DNA from: Phyllobacteriaceae bacterium UBA1059
Lineage (GTDB): Bacteria > Pseudomonadota > Alphaproteobacteria > Rhizobiales > Rhizobiaceae
NCBI GenBank assembly: GCA_002316345.1
Contig: DCDI01000018.1
Coordinates: 9,940-18,556 of the forward strand
Direction of reading: 5' to 3'
DNA: 8,617 nt
This document shows positions 1 to 6,576 of this stretch, piece after piece (the stretch's first letter is position 1; every line of letters starts with the position of its first letter). The notes under the pieces are model-generated. The model searched no databases and was not told the DNA's origin. It worked only from the letters and a program-made list of their open reading frames with translations. A program made the translations under genes and the position numbers.

Positions 1-1109
1 GGCGCATTGACATAACCCATATGCGCAAGCCGCAGATGATCGTGGTAGGCGGGCTCCGTCGGCAGCGCCATGCCGAGCCCGATGCCCAGCGTCAGCCCGG
101 CATTGTCTTCGGCCCAACGACGCAAGCGAGCAGCGCCACCCTTGCCGATGCGAATGGAGGTCACCGCGTGCGACCGGGCCGCAGGATCAGTGACGTTCAA
201 CCCGATCTCGCCGCCTGCACCCCAAGCATTCACGGCGGCCCAAACCGCGCGTGCCAGCGTCTGGTGGCGAGCAACAACGGCGTCGATGCCTTCCTCGGTG
301 AGGAGGGACAATGCTTCGCGCAAGCCGTAAAGCTGCTGCGCCGGCGCGGTGCCAGCGAAAGCCTTGTAGAATTCGGGGCTGAAACAGCGCGTCCGCCAGT
401 TCCAGTAAGGCGTAACCAGATCGGCTTTTTCCGACACGTCCTTTGCCTTGTCCGAAAACCACACGAAGCTGAGGCCTGGCGGCATCATCAGCCCCTTCTG
501 GCTGGCGCCGATCAGAACATCGACGCCCCATTGATCGAACCTGATCTCCTCGCAGGCAACCGAGGCAATCCCGTCCACCAGCAGCAGCGCCGGATGCCCC
601 GCTCGGTCTATCGCAGCGCGCACGGCGGCAATGTCGTTGCGCACCGTCGTCGCCGTATCCGTATGCGTCATCAGAACGGCACGGATCGTATGCGCGGTGT
701 CCTGTTCCAGCGCACGCCCGATCGCGTCGGGATCGATCGGCTTGCCGTTCCCGAAATCGAGCGCATCGACCTCGATGCCGAGGCCGCGCAAGCTCACCGC
801 CCAGGTCTGCCCGAAATGGCCGGTGATCGCCGACAGGGCCTTGTCGCCGCGTGAAAACACGTTGCTGCTCACGGCCTCCCACGCGCCGTGGCCATTGGCG
901 ATATACACAGCGACATGCGCCGCCGTGCTTCCTACCACAGCGCGTAGATCGCGCAAAATGCCCGGATACATCTCGTGAAGCTCGCCTTCATAGATGTTAG
1001 GCGACGGCCGGTGCATGGCGGCCAGAACACGATCCGGCACCACGGTCGGTCCGGGAATGGCGACATAAGGACGTCCGGCAGCCAGGGTCACAACAGGCAC
1101 TCTCTTCAT
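1..1109 (-). CDS. Class V PLP-dependent aminotransferase (alanine/serine-glyoxylate type), C-terminus cut by window edge
   Basis: Probable cytosolic transaminase moving an amino group from a small amino acid such as alanine or serine to an oxo-acid such as glyoxylate. 369 residues are visible, read by me from the minus strand to base 1 with no stop; the family is usually about 390-400 residues, so a short tail is missing. The PLP-binding lysine is K205 in GASQKGLMMPPGL, a hallmark of the alanine/serine-glyoxylate group. D179 in LLLVDGIAS should contact the pyridine nitrogen, and R360 in HLRLAHMG should hold the substrate carboxylate. The N-terminal IPGPTVVPDRVL and NIYEGELHEMY segments are also typical. 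The start is uncertain: ATG at 1109 has no good ribosome site, while GTG at 1091 (codon 7) follows an AGAGAG stretch. It lies 63 bases after the SBP1 stop and in the same frame. Aspartate-glyoxylate (BhcA-like) or pyridoxamine-pyruvate transaminase are alternatives that cannot be excluded. Confidence 0.9.
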   Translation of the reverse strand, partial: MKRVPVVTLAAGRPYVAIPGPTVVPDRVLAAMHRPSPNIYEGELHEMYPGILRDLRAVVGSTAAHVAVYIANGHGAWEAVSSNVFSRGDKALSAITGHFGQTWAVSLRGLGIEVDALDFGNGKPIDPDAIGRALEQDTAHTIRAVLMTHTDTATTVRNDIAAVRAAIDRAGHPALLLVDGIASVACEEIRFDQWGVDVLIGASQKGLMMPPGLSFVWFSDKAKDVSEKADLVTPYWNWRTRCFSPEFYKAFAGTAPAQQLYGLREALSLLTEEGIDAVVARHQTLARAVWAAVNAWGAGGEIGLNVTDPAARSHAVTSIRIGKGGAARLRRWAEDNAGLTLGIGLGMALPTEPAYHDHLRLAHMGYVNA

Positions 1110-1126
1110 TGATTCAAAGCGGTCAT

Positions 1127-1148
1127 GCCGCGTCCCGCAAGGCACGGC
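1127..1148 (-). other. Possible RNA hairpin between SBP1 and aminotransferase genes
   Basis: On the minus strand GCCGTG (1148-1143) can pair with CGCGGC (1132-1127) across a 10-base loop, giving six pairs including one G-U. No T-run follows, so it does not look like an intrinsic terminator. It could shield the 3' end of the SBP1 message or slightly reduce expression of the next gene. The stem is short and could be chance in GC-rich DNA. Confidence 0.3.
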
Positions 1149-1172
1149 AAGACGGTCATCACGGCTGCATGG

Positions 1173-2225
1173 TCAGCTCAGAACCCATTCCTCGAAGCGC
1201 TCGGTCAGTTCGGCCGGATCGATCCCGAAGTTTTCCAGATCCTGCGACACGACCTGCTCGGCATAGCGGGCATTGGTCGGCATGCGCTCGGCCTGATCCG
1301 GCGGGATCAAAGCAAGCGAGGCCGGGTTGAGCGGCCCGTCCTGTTGCGCCTTGGCAAAGCCCGCCAGCGGCGCGGCGGATGTCGCGAAAGCCACGAACTT
1401 CTTGGCGTTCTCGACATTGGGCGTGTCCTTGGCGACGACCCAGTAAGCCTTGTCGAGGATCGCCTGGTTCCACGTCATGGCAACAGGACTACCGCCATCC
1501 TGCGCGTTGAAGAAACGCGTGTTCCAGATGCCGATCATGTCGACTTCGCCATCGCGCAAGAGCTGGCTCGACTGTGCGCCAGCCGTCCACCACACCACGA
1601 CATGCTCCTTGATCCGGTCGAGCGACTTAAAGGCGCGCTCCACGTCGAGCGGGTAAAGGTCCTTGGGATCCACGCCATCGGCCAGAAGCGCGATGGGAAT
1701 GACGCGCGCCGCATAGCGCTGCAGCGAGCGCTTGCCGGGAAAGCGCTCCACATCCCAGAAGTCGGCCCAGCTTTTCGGCTCGTCGCCGAACTTGTCCTTG
1801 CGCCAGCCCATCAGCGTCGCAAAGGCGTGCGAGCCCATGCCGTTGTTGTAAAGACCGCCGGGATAGCTCTCTTCGAGATCTTCCAGCAGCCCGTTCTGGT
1901 TGGCGCGCACGAGCTCCGCCGCACCAAGCGTGGTAACGTCGAACTCATAGGTGCCAGTGTTGACCTGCTGCGCCAGCTTGGCGAAGGACACCGGCGAAAC
2001 GGTCTGGATCTTGATGCCGGTCTCAGCGGTGAACGGATCAAACAGGTTCGCCCGCGCCGCCGCCTCCCATTCGCCGCCCCAGGTGTTGATCGACAGCGCA
2101 GTCTCCTGCGCCCGGGCCACGAAGGGCGAGGCAAGAGGTGCCGCCGCGACTGCTGCGACCCCCGCCAGAAATGTTCGCCGCGTCGGGCGCAGGATCGTGC
2201 TCGTCCCGTTTATGAATTGACGCAT
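1173..2225 (-). CDS. ABC transporter extracellular solute-binding protein, PotD/PotF-like, Tat-exported (SBP1)
   Basis: Periplasmic binding protein that captures the solute and delivers it to the permease pair encoded upstream. It has 350 residues. The signal peptide carries a twin-arginine motif (R16-R17 in TRRTFLAG), a hydrophobic Ala/Val stretch and a likely cleavage site after A39 in VARA-Q, so it is probably exported folded by Tat. The mature part has the spermidine/putrescine or iron type fold signature: INTWGGEW at its start, a central FWDVERFPGKRSLQRYAARV, VVWWTAGAQSSQLL, DMIGIW and AYWVVAKDTPN. By manual alignment the mature part is about 74% identical, without gaps over roughly 275 residues, to SBP2 (5491-6543), so the two are paralogues in one operon. 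The ligand is unknown; the usual PotD polyamine-contact region is not recognisable, so I would not call it polyamine-specific. ATG at 2225 is supported by a strong ribosome site. Confidence 0.95.
   Translation of the reverse strand: MRQFINGTSTILRPTRRTFLAGVAAVAAAPLASPFVARAQETALSINTWGGEWEAAARANLFDPFTAETGIKIQTVSPVSFAKLAQQVNTGTYEFDVTTLGAAELVRANQNGLLEDLEESYPGGLYNNGMGSHAFATLMGWRKDKFGDEPKSWADFWDVERFPGKRSLQRYAARVIPIALLADGVDPKDLYPLDVERAFKSLDRIKEHVVVWWTAGAQSSQLLRDGEVDMIGIWNTRFFNAQDGGSPVAMTWNQAILDKAYWVVAKDTPNVENAKKFVAFATSAAPLAGFAKAQQDGPLNPASLALIPPDQAERMPTNARYAEQVVSQDLENFGIDPAELTERFEEWVLS
1963..1988 (-). repeat. 26-base perfect direct repeat, copy in SBP1 gene
   Basis: An exact 26-base match to 6281-6306, both within the codons for KLAQQV and flanking residues of the binding proteins. 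The offset (4318 bases) equals the offset of the two genes, so it reflects the SBP duplication rather than a separate repeat element. Confidence 0.85.
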
Positions 2226-2227
2226 GG

Positions 2228-2237
2228 CTCTCCTCCC
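2228..2237 (-). promoter_or_regulatory. Strong Shine-Dalgarno site for SBP1
   Basis: On the minus strand GGGAGGAGAG lies just ahead of the ATG at 2225, with about 4-6 bases between core and start. It is the best ribosome site in the window and fixes the SBP1 start. It fits the high expression expected for a binding protein placed late in an operon. Confidence 0.8.
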
Positions 2238-2269
2238 TAAAGAAACTGCGTTTGTTGGTTTGGCGCCGG

Positions 2270-2662
2270 TCAGTCCGTCGCGCAGACCATGATCATTTCG
2301 ACCTTAAGGTCAGGGCTGGCGAGACCGGCGCTGAAGCAGGCGCGCGCGGGTGGCGTGATGCCGCCAACCCACTCGTCCCACACCCCGTTCATTTCAGCGT
2401 AGTCGCTCATATCCGGCAGGATGATCGCCACGAACAGGAGCTTGCTCTTGACGCTGCCGATCTCGGCCAGGCGCAAATCCGCCTTGTCGAGCAACTGCCG
2501 CGTCTGTTCAGCGGTGCTGAGCGACGGGTCGTAGGGCGCTTTCGGCGTGACGGCGAAATAGCCGGTGCCGTGATGGGTCACAGCAAGGCTGGCGCGATTG
2601 CCGATGCCGAAATAAGAGATCATGTCTGTAAGCGTATTCATGGAAGCGTCGTCCGAACTCAT
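2270..2662 (-). CDS. RidA family (YjgF/YER057c/UK114) enamine/imine deaminase, YoaB-like
   Basis: Small cytosolic enzyme, normally a trimer, that hydrolyses reactive enamine/imine intermediates released by PLP or flavin enzymes. It has 130 residues, the normal family size. The active-site arginine is R107 in ITPPARACF, matching R105 of E. coli RidA, and the acidic residue of the C-terminal strand is E122 in KVEMIMVCA. MNGVWDEWV and AGLASPDLKVEM resemble E. coli YoaB more than the archetypal RidA, and the RidA N-terminal pro-rich GPYSQA motif is absent. The ATG at 2662 overlaps the ATPase stop as ATGA, so translation is probably coupled; M8 is an alternative start. Its place between the ATPase and SBP1, with an aminotransferase downstream, suggests the pathway makes a damaging imine or 2-aminoacrylate-like intermediate. 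The family call is firm, the substrate is not known. Confidence 0.92.
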   Translation of the reverse strand: MSSDDASMNTLTDMISYFGIGNRASLAVTHHGTGYFAVTPKAPYDPSLSTAEQTRQLLDKADLRLAEIGSVKSKLLFVAIILPDMSDYAEMNGVWDEWVGGITPPARACFSAGLASPDLKVEMIMVCATD

Positions 2663-3720
2663 TTGGCGATGAGGTACACTGCGTCAGGCGTCCAGCTGAT
2701 GCAGCAATCCTGGTTTTCCTTGATAATGACGACATCGGCGCCGAGCACCCGCACCCGCATGGTGAGATCGCCGACCTTGCCGATCACCAGCGCGTTGTCG
2801 CCATAGTTGACGATCGTCTCGACCTTCATCTGCGCGTTGCGACGGCCCTCAATCGGATTGCGCGACAGGCGCATGTGTTCAGGACGGATCATCAGCGTCA
2901 CGCCCTGCCCTTTCTTGGCTTTGTCCGTCGGCGCATATTCGACCTCGCCGAGATGCGCGGCACTGGCAGTGCGTGCAACCGCATCGGTCACGACCGCCTC
3001 GATCAGGTTGCTTTCGCCGATGAAGCCCGCGACGAAGCGCGTTTCCGGCTTGTGGTAAAGGTCGAGCGGCGCGGCCACCTGGTTGATGCGCCCGCCTTCG
3101 AACACCACGATCCGATCCGACATCGACATGGCTTCGGTCTGGTCATGCGTCACGAAGATCGTGGTAACACCGAGCGCGCGCTGGATGCGCTTGATCTCAA
3201 TCTGCATCTGCTCGCGCAGATTCTTGTCGAGCGCGCCAAGCGGTTCGTCGAGCAAAAGAAGCGAAGGCTCGAAAACCAGCGCACGTGCCAGGGCGACACG
3301 CTGCTGCTGGCCGCCGGAAAGCTCCTTCGGGTAGCGGTGGCCGAAATCCCGCAGACCCACCAGCTCCAGCATTTCCTCCGCCCGTTTCAGGCCGGTGGCG
3401 CGCTTCACACTGCGCATCTGCAGCGGGAAATACACATTCTCGGCCGCCGTCTTGTGCGGAAACAGCCCGTAGTTCTGGAACACGATGCCGATATTGCGCT
3501 CATGCGGCGCCAAGCCCTGCAACGGCCGGCCATCGATCTCCACGCTGCCGGTGGTCGCCTTTTCGAAGCCGGCGATGATCATCAGCGTCGTGGTCTTCCC
3601 CGAGCCACTCGGTCCCAAGAAGGTGACGAACTCGCCTTTGGCAGCGCTTAGATTGACATCGTTCAGCGCCACGAACTGGCCGTAGCTCTTGTTGATGCCT
3701 TTGAGGTCGAGATAGCTCAT
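2659..3720 (-). CDS. ABC transporter ATP-binding protein, PotA-like
   Basis: Cytoplasmic ATPase that powers the importer. It has 353 residues. Visible motifs in order: Walker A GPSGSGKTT (36-44), Q-loop FQNYGLFP (Q82), signature LSGGQQQR (134-141), Walker B LLLLDEP (154-160) with catalytic E159, D-loop GALD (162-165) and switch H192 in FVTHDQTEA. A C-terminal TOBE-type beta domain follows from about residue 235 (IRPEHMRLS near 278-286; VNYGDNALV near 305-313). All key residues are present, so it should be active. Length and layout fit the PotA/FbpC/UgpC group that serves spermidine/putrescine, iron or sugar-phosphate type importers; the two permeases point to the polyamine/opine side. It follows the second permease by 44 bases and has its own AGGAAG site four bases before ATG. 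Its stop overlaps the RidA start. Confidence 0.96.
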   Translation of the reverse strand: MSYLDLKGINKSYGQFVALNDVNLSAAKGEFVTFLGPSGSGKTTTLMIIAGFEKATTGSVEIDGRPLQGLAPHERNIGIVFQNYGLFPHKTAAENVYFPLQMRSVKRATGLKRAEEMLELVGLRDFGHRYPKELSGGQQQRVALARALVFEPSLLLLDEPLGALDKNLREQMQIEIKRIQRALGVTTIFVTHDQTEAMSMSDRIVVFEGGRINQVAAPLDLYHKPETRFVAGFIGESNLIEAVVTDAVARTASAAHLGEVEYAPTDKAKKGQGVTLMIRPEHMRLSRNPIEGRRNAQMKVETIVNYGDNALVIGKVGDLTMRVRVLGADVVIIKENQDCCISWTPDAVYLIAK

Positions 3721-3724
3721 GTTT

Positions 3725-3730
3725 CTTCCT
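3725..3730 (-). promoter_or_regulatory. Shine-Dalgarno site for the ATPase gene
   Basis: Minus-strand AGGAAG lies four bases ahead of the ATG at 3720. It supports that start in the 44-base gap after the permease gene. No promoter-like or terminator-like element was seen in this gap. Confidence 0.65.
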
Positions 3731-3764
3731 GATCGGCCGGCCTGGGGCGGCGTCTGAATGGGGG

Positions 3765-4556
3765 TCAGGCGGCTTGGGCGCGTGGACGGCGGTTACGCAA
3801 CGCGGCAACCACCCTCGGACCAACGAGCCCAAGCAGCACGAGAGCGAACAACAGCGTCGAGATCACCGCGATCACCGGATCGGCTTCCTGCCGGATGCTG
3901 TCGAACATCTTGCGCGGCAACGTTTCGGCGTTGCGGCCTGAAATGAAGATCGACACCACCGTTTCATCAAAGGAATGGATGAAGGCAAACAGCGCGCTGA
4001 TGATCAAACCGGGACGCAAGATCGGCAGCGTCACATGGATAAAGGTCTTGGCGGGGCTCGCTCCCAAGCTCATCGCGGCGCGCTCCAGCGTCCGGTCGAA
4101 CCCCTTCAAGTTGGCCGAAAGAACCAGAAAGGCGATCGGCACCGCGAGAGCTGTATGGGCCAGCACGACGCCGAGATGCGTGTGCACGATGCCCATCGCG
4201 CCGAAATAGGAGTAATAGCCGACCGCCATTACGATCGACGGCACCGCGAGCGGCATCAGCATCATGAGATCGGCGATCGAGCGGCCGCGGAACTGGTGCC
4301 GCACCAGAGCAAAGGTCGCGGGCACCACAAGCAGCATGGTCAGCACGGTTGTGGCCGTGGCGATCATGATGCTGTTCCAGGTCGGGATCAGCCAGCTGGG
4401 ATCAGAGAAATAAGCCTGGTAATAGCCGAGCCCATAGCCGGGCGGCGGGAATTGCAGCGAGCGGGCCGTGGAGAACGACATCGGCACCACGATCACCAGC
4501 GGCGCGGCGATGAAGATGACGACGACAACGCCGAGCCATTTCATGAAACGTGTCAT
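3765..4556 (-). CDS. ABC transporter permease, PotC-like
   Basis: Inner-membrane half of the importer channel. It has 263 residues, usual for PotC-type permeases. Hydrophobic segments are visible near residues 8-26, 64-84, 98-118, 130-148, 183-198 and 227-247, giving six membrane spans. The cytoplasmic EAA loop that docks on the ATPase lies at about 159-178 (RAAMSLGASPAKTFIHVTLP), with the conserved glycine at G165. HSFDETVVSIFISG (194-207) is typical of PotC proteins. Its ATG at 4556 follows the stop of the first permease by six bases, so the two are almost certainly co-translated and form a heterodimer. The basic C-terminus (RNRRPRAQAA) is cytoplasmic. The transported solute cannot be inferred from this protein. 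Confidence 0.95.
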   Translation of the reverse strand: MTRFMKWLGVVVVIFIAAPLVIVVPMSFSTARSLQFPPPGYGLGYYQAYFSDPSWLIPTWNSIMIATATTVLTMLLVVPATFALVRHQFRGRSIADLMMLMPLAVPSIVMAVGYYSYFGAMGIVHTHLGVVLAHTALAVPIAFLVLSANLKGFDRTLERAAMSLGASPAKTFIHVTLPILRPGLIISALFAFIHSFDETVVSIFISGRNAETLPRKMFDSIRQEADPVIAVISTLLFALVLLGLVGPRVVAALRNRRPRAQAA

Positions 4557-4562
4557 GGCAGA

Positions 4563-4570
4563 TCACCCCC
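4563..4570 (-). promoter_or_regulatory. Shine-Dalgarno site for the PotC-like gene overlapping the PotB-like stop codon
   Basis: Minus-strand GGGGGTGA ends the first permease gene (Gly codon then TGA) and also serves as ribosome site, six bases before the ATG at 4556. Sharing of stop codon and ribosome site implies coupled, near-equal production of both permeases. Confidence 0.55.
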
Positions 4571-5408
4571 AGAGTTTGTCGAGGCCGAAGCGGCGGTGAT
4601 AGATCGTGAGGATCACCATGGTGAAGACGAGCAGCACCATGGCCAGCGCCGAGCCCATGCCGAAGGCCAGGAACTCGTCGAGCTGGGTGCCGATCAAACC
4701 GGCGATCATCTGTTCGCGCGGGCTGCCAAGCAGCGCCGGCGTCACGTAGAAACCAAGGCAGATCACGAACACCAGCACGCAGCCATTGGCAATGCCCGGC
4801 GCCGTCAGCGGCAGATACACGTGTCGCAGCAGCGAACCGCCCCGCGCGCCAAGGCTCTCGGCCGATCGCACCAGCACCGGGTCGATCTTCCGCATCACCG
4901 AATAGATGTTCATGATCATGTAGGGCGCCAGGATATGCACCATCGCCAGCGTCGAGGAAAAGCGCGTGAACAGAAGCTGCGGCGGCTTGGTGATGCCGAC
5001 CGCCTGGAACAGCCACACCAGCGGTCCGCTCGTGCCAAGAAGCACCATCCAGGCATAAGTCCGCACGAGAAAACTCGTCCAGAAGCTCATCGTCACCAGA
5101 AGCAGGATCAGCATGGCCGTGCGCTGGCTGCTGACCGACATCAGGTAGGCCAGCGGATACCCGGCCAGAAGGCAGCAGAGCGTCACGAAGCCTGCGGTCA
5201 GGAAGGTGTTGATGAAGACGCGCTGATACAGTCCGCCGGTCAGCGCCCGCTCGTAATTGGCGAATGTCACGCGGGGTTCGGTGAAGCTCATCACGGCCAC
5301 ATCGATCAGCGGCACGACGAAGAACACAACAAGAAACACGGCCAGCGGCGTCAAAAGGAGCCACGGCCACAGGTTCTTTCGTTCGGTCAGGTTGGAAAAA
5401 CCGGTCAT
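4563..5408 (-). CDS. ABC transporter permease, PotB-like
   Basis: Inner-membrane half of the importer channel. I chose the ATG at 5408, giving 281 residues, the usual size for PotB-type proteins. A longer reading from 5540 would overlap SBP2 and add 44 basic, non-family residues. The start TGFSNLTERKNLWPWLLLTP runs straight into the first membrane span (about 15-40). Further spans lie near 66-90, 98-126, 152-170, 207-226 and 249-270. The EAA loop is at about 184-203 (ESLGARGGSLLRHVYLPLTA), with the conserved glycine at G187. The ribosome site before 5408 is poor (GGCAGAG abuts the ATG). It is preceded by an 82-base gap after SBP2 that holds two hairpins, and followed by the second permease after six bases. 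Family is clear, substrate is not. Confidence 0.95.
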   Translation of the reverse strand: MTGFSNLTERKNLWPWLLLTPLAVFLVVFFVVPLIDVAVMSFTEPRVTFANYERALTGGLYQRVFINTFLTAGFVTLCCLLAGYPLAYLMSVSSQRTAMLILLLVTMSFWTSFLVRTYAWMVLLGTSGPLVWLFQAVGITKPPQLLFTRFSSTLAMVHILAPYMIMNIYSVMRKIDPVLVRSAESLGARGGSLLRHVYLPLTAPGIANGCVLVFVICLGFYVTPALLGSPREQMIAGLIGTQLDEFLAFGMGSALAMVLLVFTMVILTIYHRRFGLDKLWG

Positions 5409-5440
5409 CTCTGCCGTTATCGGTTCGAGCCTTGGAATGA

Positions 5441-5465
5441 ACCGCCGCGATTGAAGTGCGGCGGC
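5441..5465 (-). other. GC-rich hairpin in SBP2-permease gap
   Basis: On the minus strand GCCGCCGC (5465-5458) pairs with GCGGCGGT (5448-5441) across a 9-base loop: seven G-C pairs plus one G-U. The bases after it are TTCATTCC, not a T-run, so it is a weak terminator at most. In binding-protein operons such a structure commonly stabilises the upstream message and lowers expression of the permeases. I infer that role here from position. Confidence 0.5.
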
Positions 5466-5477
5466 AGTCTTGGGTGG

Positions 5478-5490
5478 GCCGCTCAGCGGC
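5478..5490 (-). other. Short hairpin immediately after SBP2 stop codon
   Basis: GCCGCTCAGCGGC is a near-perfect inverted repeat: five G-C-rich pairs with a three-base loop. It begins right after the SBP2 stop at 5491 and is followed by a second hairpin at 5441-5465. It may help protect the 3' end of the SBP2 message; it is short enough to be chance. Confidence 0.4.
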
Positions 5491-6543
5491 TCAGCTTGCG
5501 AGCCATTCTTCGAACCGCTCCGACGCTTCCGCCGGGTCACCGCCGAAATTCGCCATGTCCTGTTCGAAGGTCTGGGAATAGTTCGCCGGCGCGGTCGGCA
5601 TGCGCGCCGCAGCCTCGGCTGGAATGAACTCGTTGGATGCTGGGTTCAGGGCACCGTAATCCGCCTGCATCACGAACTCCGCCAGCGGCTTTGCGCTGGT
5701 GGCGAAAGCGATGAACTTCTTCGCGTTTTCGGCATTCGGCGTGTCTTTCGCCACAACCCAATAGGCGCGGTCGATCTCGCCCTGGTTCCAGGTCATGGCG
5801 ACCGGCGCGCCGGCCTTTTCCGCTTCAAAGAAGCGGGCGTGCCAGATGCCGATCAGGTCCACTTCGCCATCGCGCAGGATCTGCGTCGACTGCGCGCCGG
5901 CCGTCCACCACACGCGGACATGATCCTTGATGCGGTCGAGCGATTCAAAGGCGCGGTCGAGATCGAGCGGGTAAAGATCCTTCACTTCGACGCCATCCGC
6001 CAGAAGCGCGATCGGCAGCACACGGGCGGCATAGCGCTGAAGCGAGCGGCCGCCGGGGAAGCGCTCGACGTCCCAGAACTCGGCCCAGGTCTTCGGCCCT
6101 TCCTTGATCTTGTCGGTGCGCCACGCCATCACGGTCGCGAAGGCATGCGACGCTACACCATTCTCGAACAACCCGCCTTCATAAGGCGCTTCGAGATCTT
6201 CGATGATGCCGGCCTCGTTGGCGCGCACCAGCTCGCCGCCGCCAAGCGTGGTGATGTCGAACTCATAGGTGCCGGTATGCACCTGCTGCGCCAGCTTGGC
6301 GAAGGAGACCGGCGACAGGGTCTGGATCTTGATGCCGGTTTCAGCCGTGAACGGATCAAACAGATGCGCGCGTGCCGCCTCGTCCCAGGGCCCGCCCCAT
6401 GTGTTGATGTAAAGAACATTGTCCTCGGCGCGCGCGACATAGGGCGCGGCAAGCGTGGATGCGGCCGCCAGGCCGGTGGCCTTCAGGAAAGTGCGTCGGC
6501 TCGGCGTCATCAGGGACGCCGGATCAAGCGTGAATTTCGGCAC
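5491..6543 (-). CDS. ABC transporter extracellular solute-binding protein, PotD/PotF-like, Tat-exported (SBP2)
   Basis: Periplasmic ligand-capture subunit encoded directly ahead of the permeases. It has 350 residues, the same as SBP1. The signal peptide has a twin-arginine motif (R16-R17 in SRRTFLKATG), an Ala-rich core and a likely cleavage site after A39 in VARA-E. The mature domain carries INTWGGPW, FWDVERFPGGRSLQRYAARV, VRVWWTAGAQSTQILRDGEV, LIGIW and AYWVVAKDTPN, all shared with SBP1. Changes relative to SBP1 cluster in loops and near the C-terminus (VMQADYGALNPASNEF against AKAQQDGPLNPASLAL), so the ligand range may differ. The start codon is GTG at 6543, backed by a good ribosome site. 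It is 33 bases after the M19 homologue and in the same operon. As the binding protein next to the permeases it is probably the primary one. The ligand is not recognisable. Confidence 0.95.
   Translation of the reverse strand: MPKFTLDPASLMTPSRRTFLKATGLAAASTLAAPYVARAEDNVLYINTWGGPWDEAARAHLFDPFTAETGIKIQTLSPVSFAKLAQQVHTGTYEFDITTLGGGELVRANEAGIIEDLEAPYEGGLFENGVASHAFATVMAWRTDKIKEGPKTWAEFWDVERFPGGRSLQRYAARVLPIALLADGVEVKDLYPLDLDRAFESLDRIKDHVRVWWTAGAQSTQILRDGEVDLIGIWHARFFEAEKAGAPVAMTWNQGEIDRAYWVVAKDTPNAENAKKFIAFATSAKPLAEFVMQADYGALNPASNEFIPAEAAARMPTAPANYSQTFEQDMANFGGDPAEASERFEEWLAS
6281..6306 (-). repeat. 26-base perfect direct repeat, copy in SBP2 gene
   Basis: Partner of 1963-1988 in the same orientation. 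Further shorter exact matches follow in both genes, marking conserved DNA-level similarity between the paralogues. Confidence 0.85.
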
Positions 6544-6550
6544 GTCCAGT

Positions 6551-6557
6551 TCTCCTC
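6551..6557 (-). promoter_or_regulatory. Shine-Dalgarno site deciding the GTG start of SBP2
   Basis: Minus-strand GAGGAGA sits seven bases ahead of GTG at 6543. It supports GTG as start rather than the internal Met at residue 12, which would cut into the region before the twin-arginine motif. Confidence 0.75.
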
Positions 6558-6576
6558 TTTTATTATGCTTGGCCGT

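Noticed and set aside
21..854. 277-codon plus-strand frame and a 231-codon minus-strand frame at 187-882
   Set aside because: Both overlap the aminotransferase, which shows clear PLP motifs in another minus-strand frame through to base 1. These are low-complexity Arg-rich shadows.
1173..2225. Calling the SBPs spermidine/putrescine-binding (PotD)
   Set aside because: The fold and operon fit the PotABCD group, but the polyamine-contact pattern of PotD is not recognisable, so the ligand is left open.
1125..2240. 371-codon plus-strand open frame
   Set aside because: Antisense to SBP1, with no recognisable domain and no ribosome site.
2226..2269. Possible promoter or terminator between RidA and SBP1
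   Set aside because: The 44-base gap holds only the ribosome site for SBP1; no inverted repeat or T-run and no convincing -35/-10 pair was seen.
5409..5540. Longer N-terminus for the PotB-like permease starting at 5540
   Set aside because: It would overlap SBP2 by 50 bases and run through both hairpins. The 44 extra basic residues do not resemble the family, and ATG at 5408 gives the normal 281-residue length.
3975..5627. 550-codon plus-strand open frame rich in His, Gln and Arg
   Set aside because: Antisense to the two permease genes; the extreme composition mirrors hydrophobic codons read in reverse.
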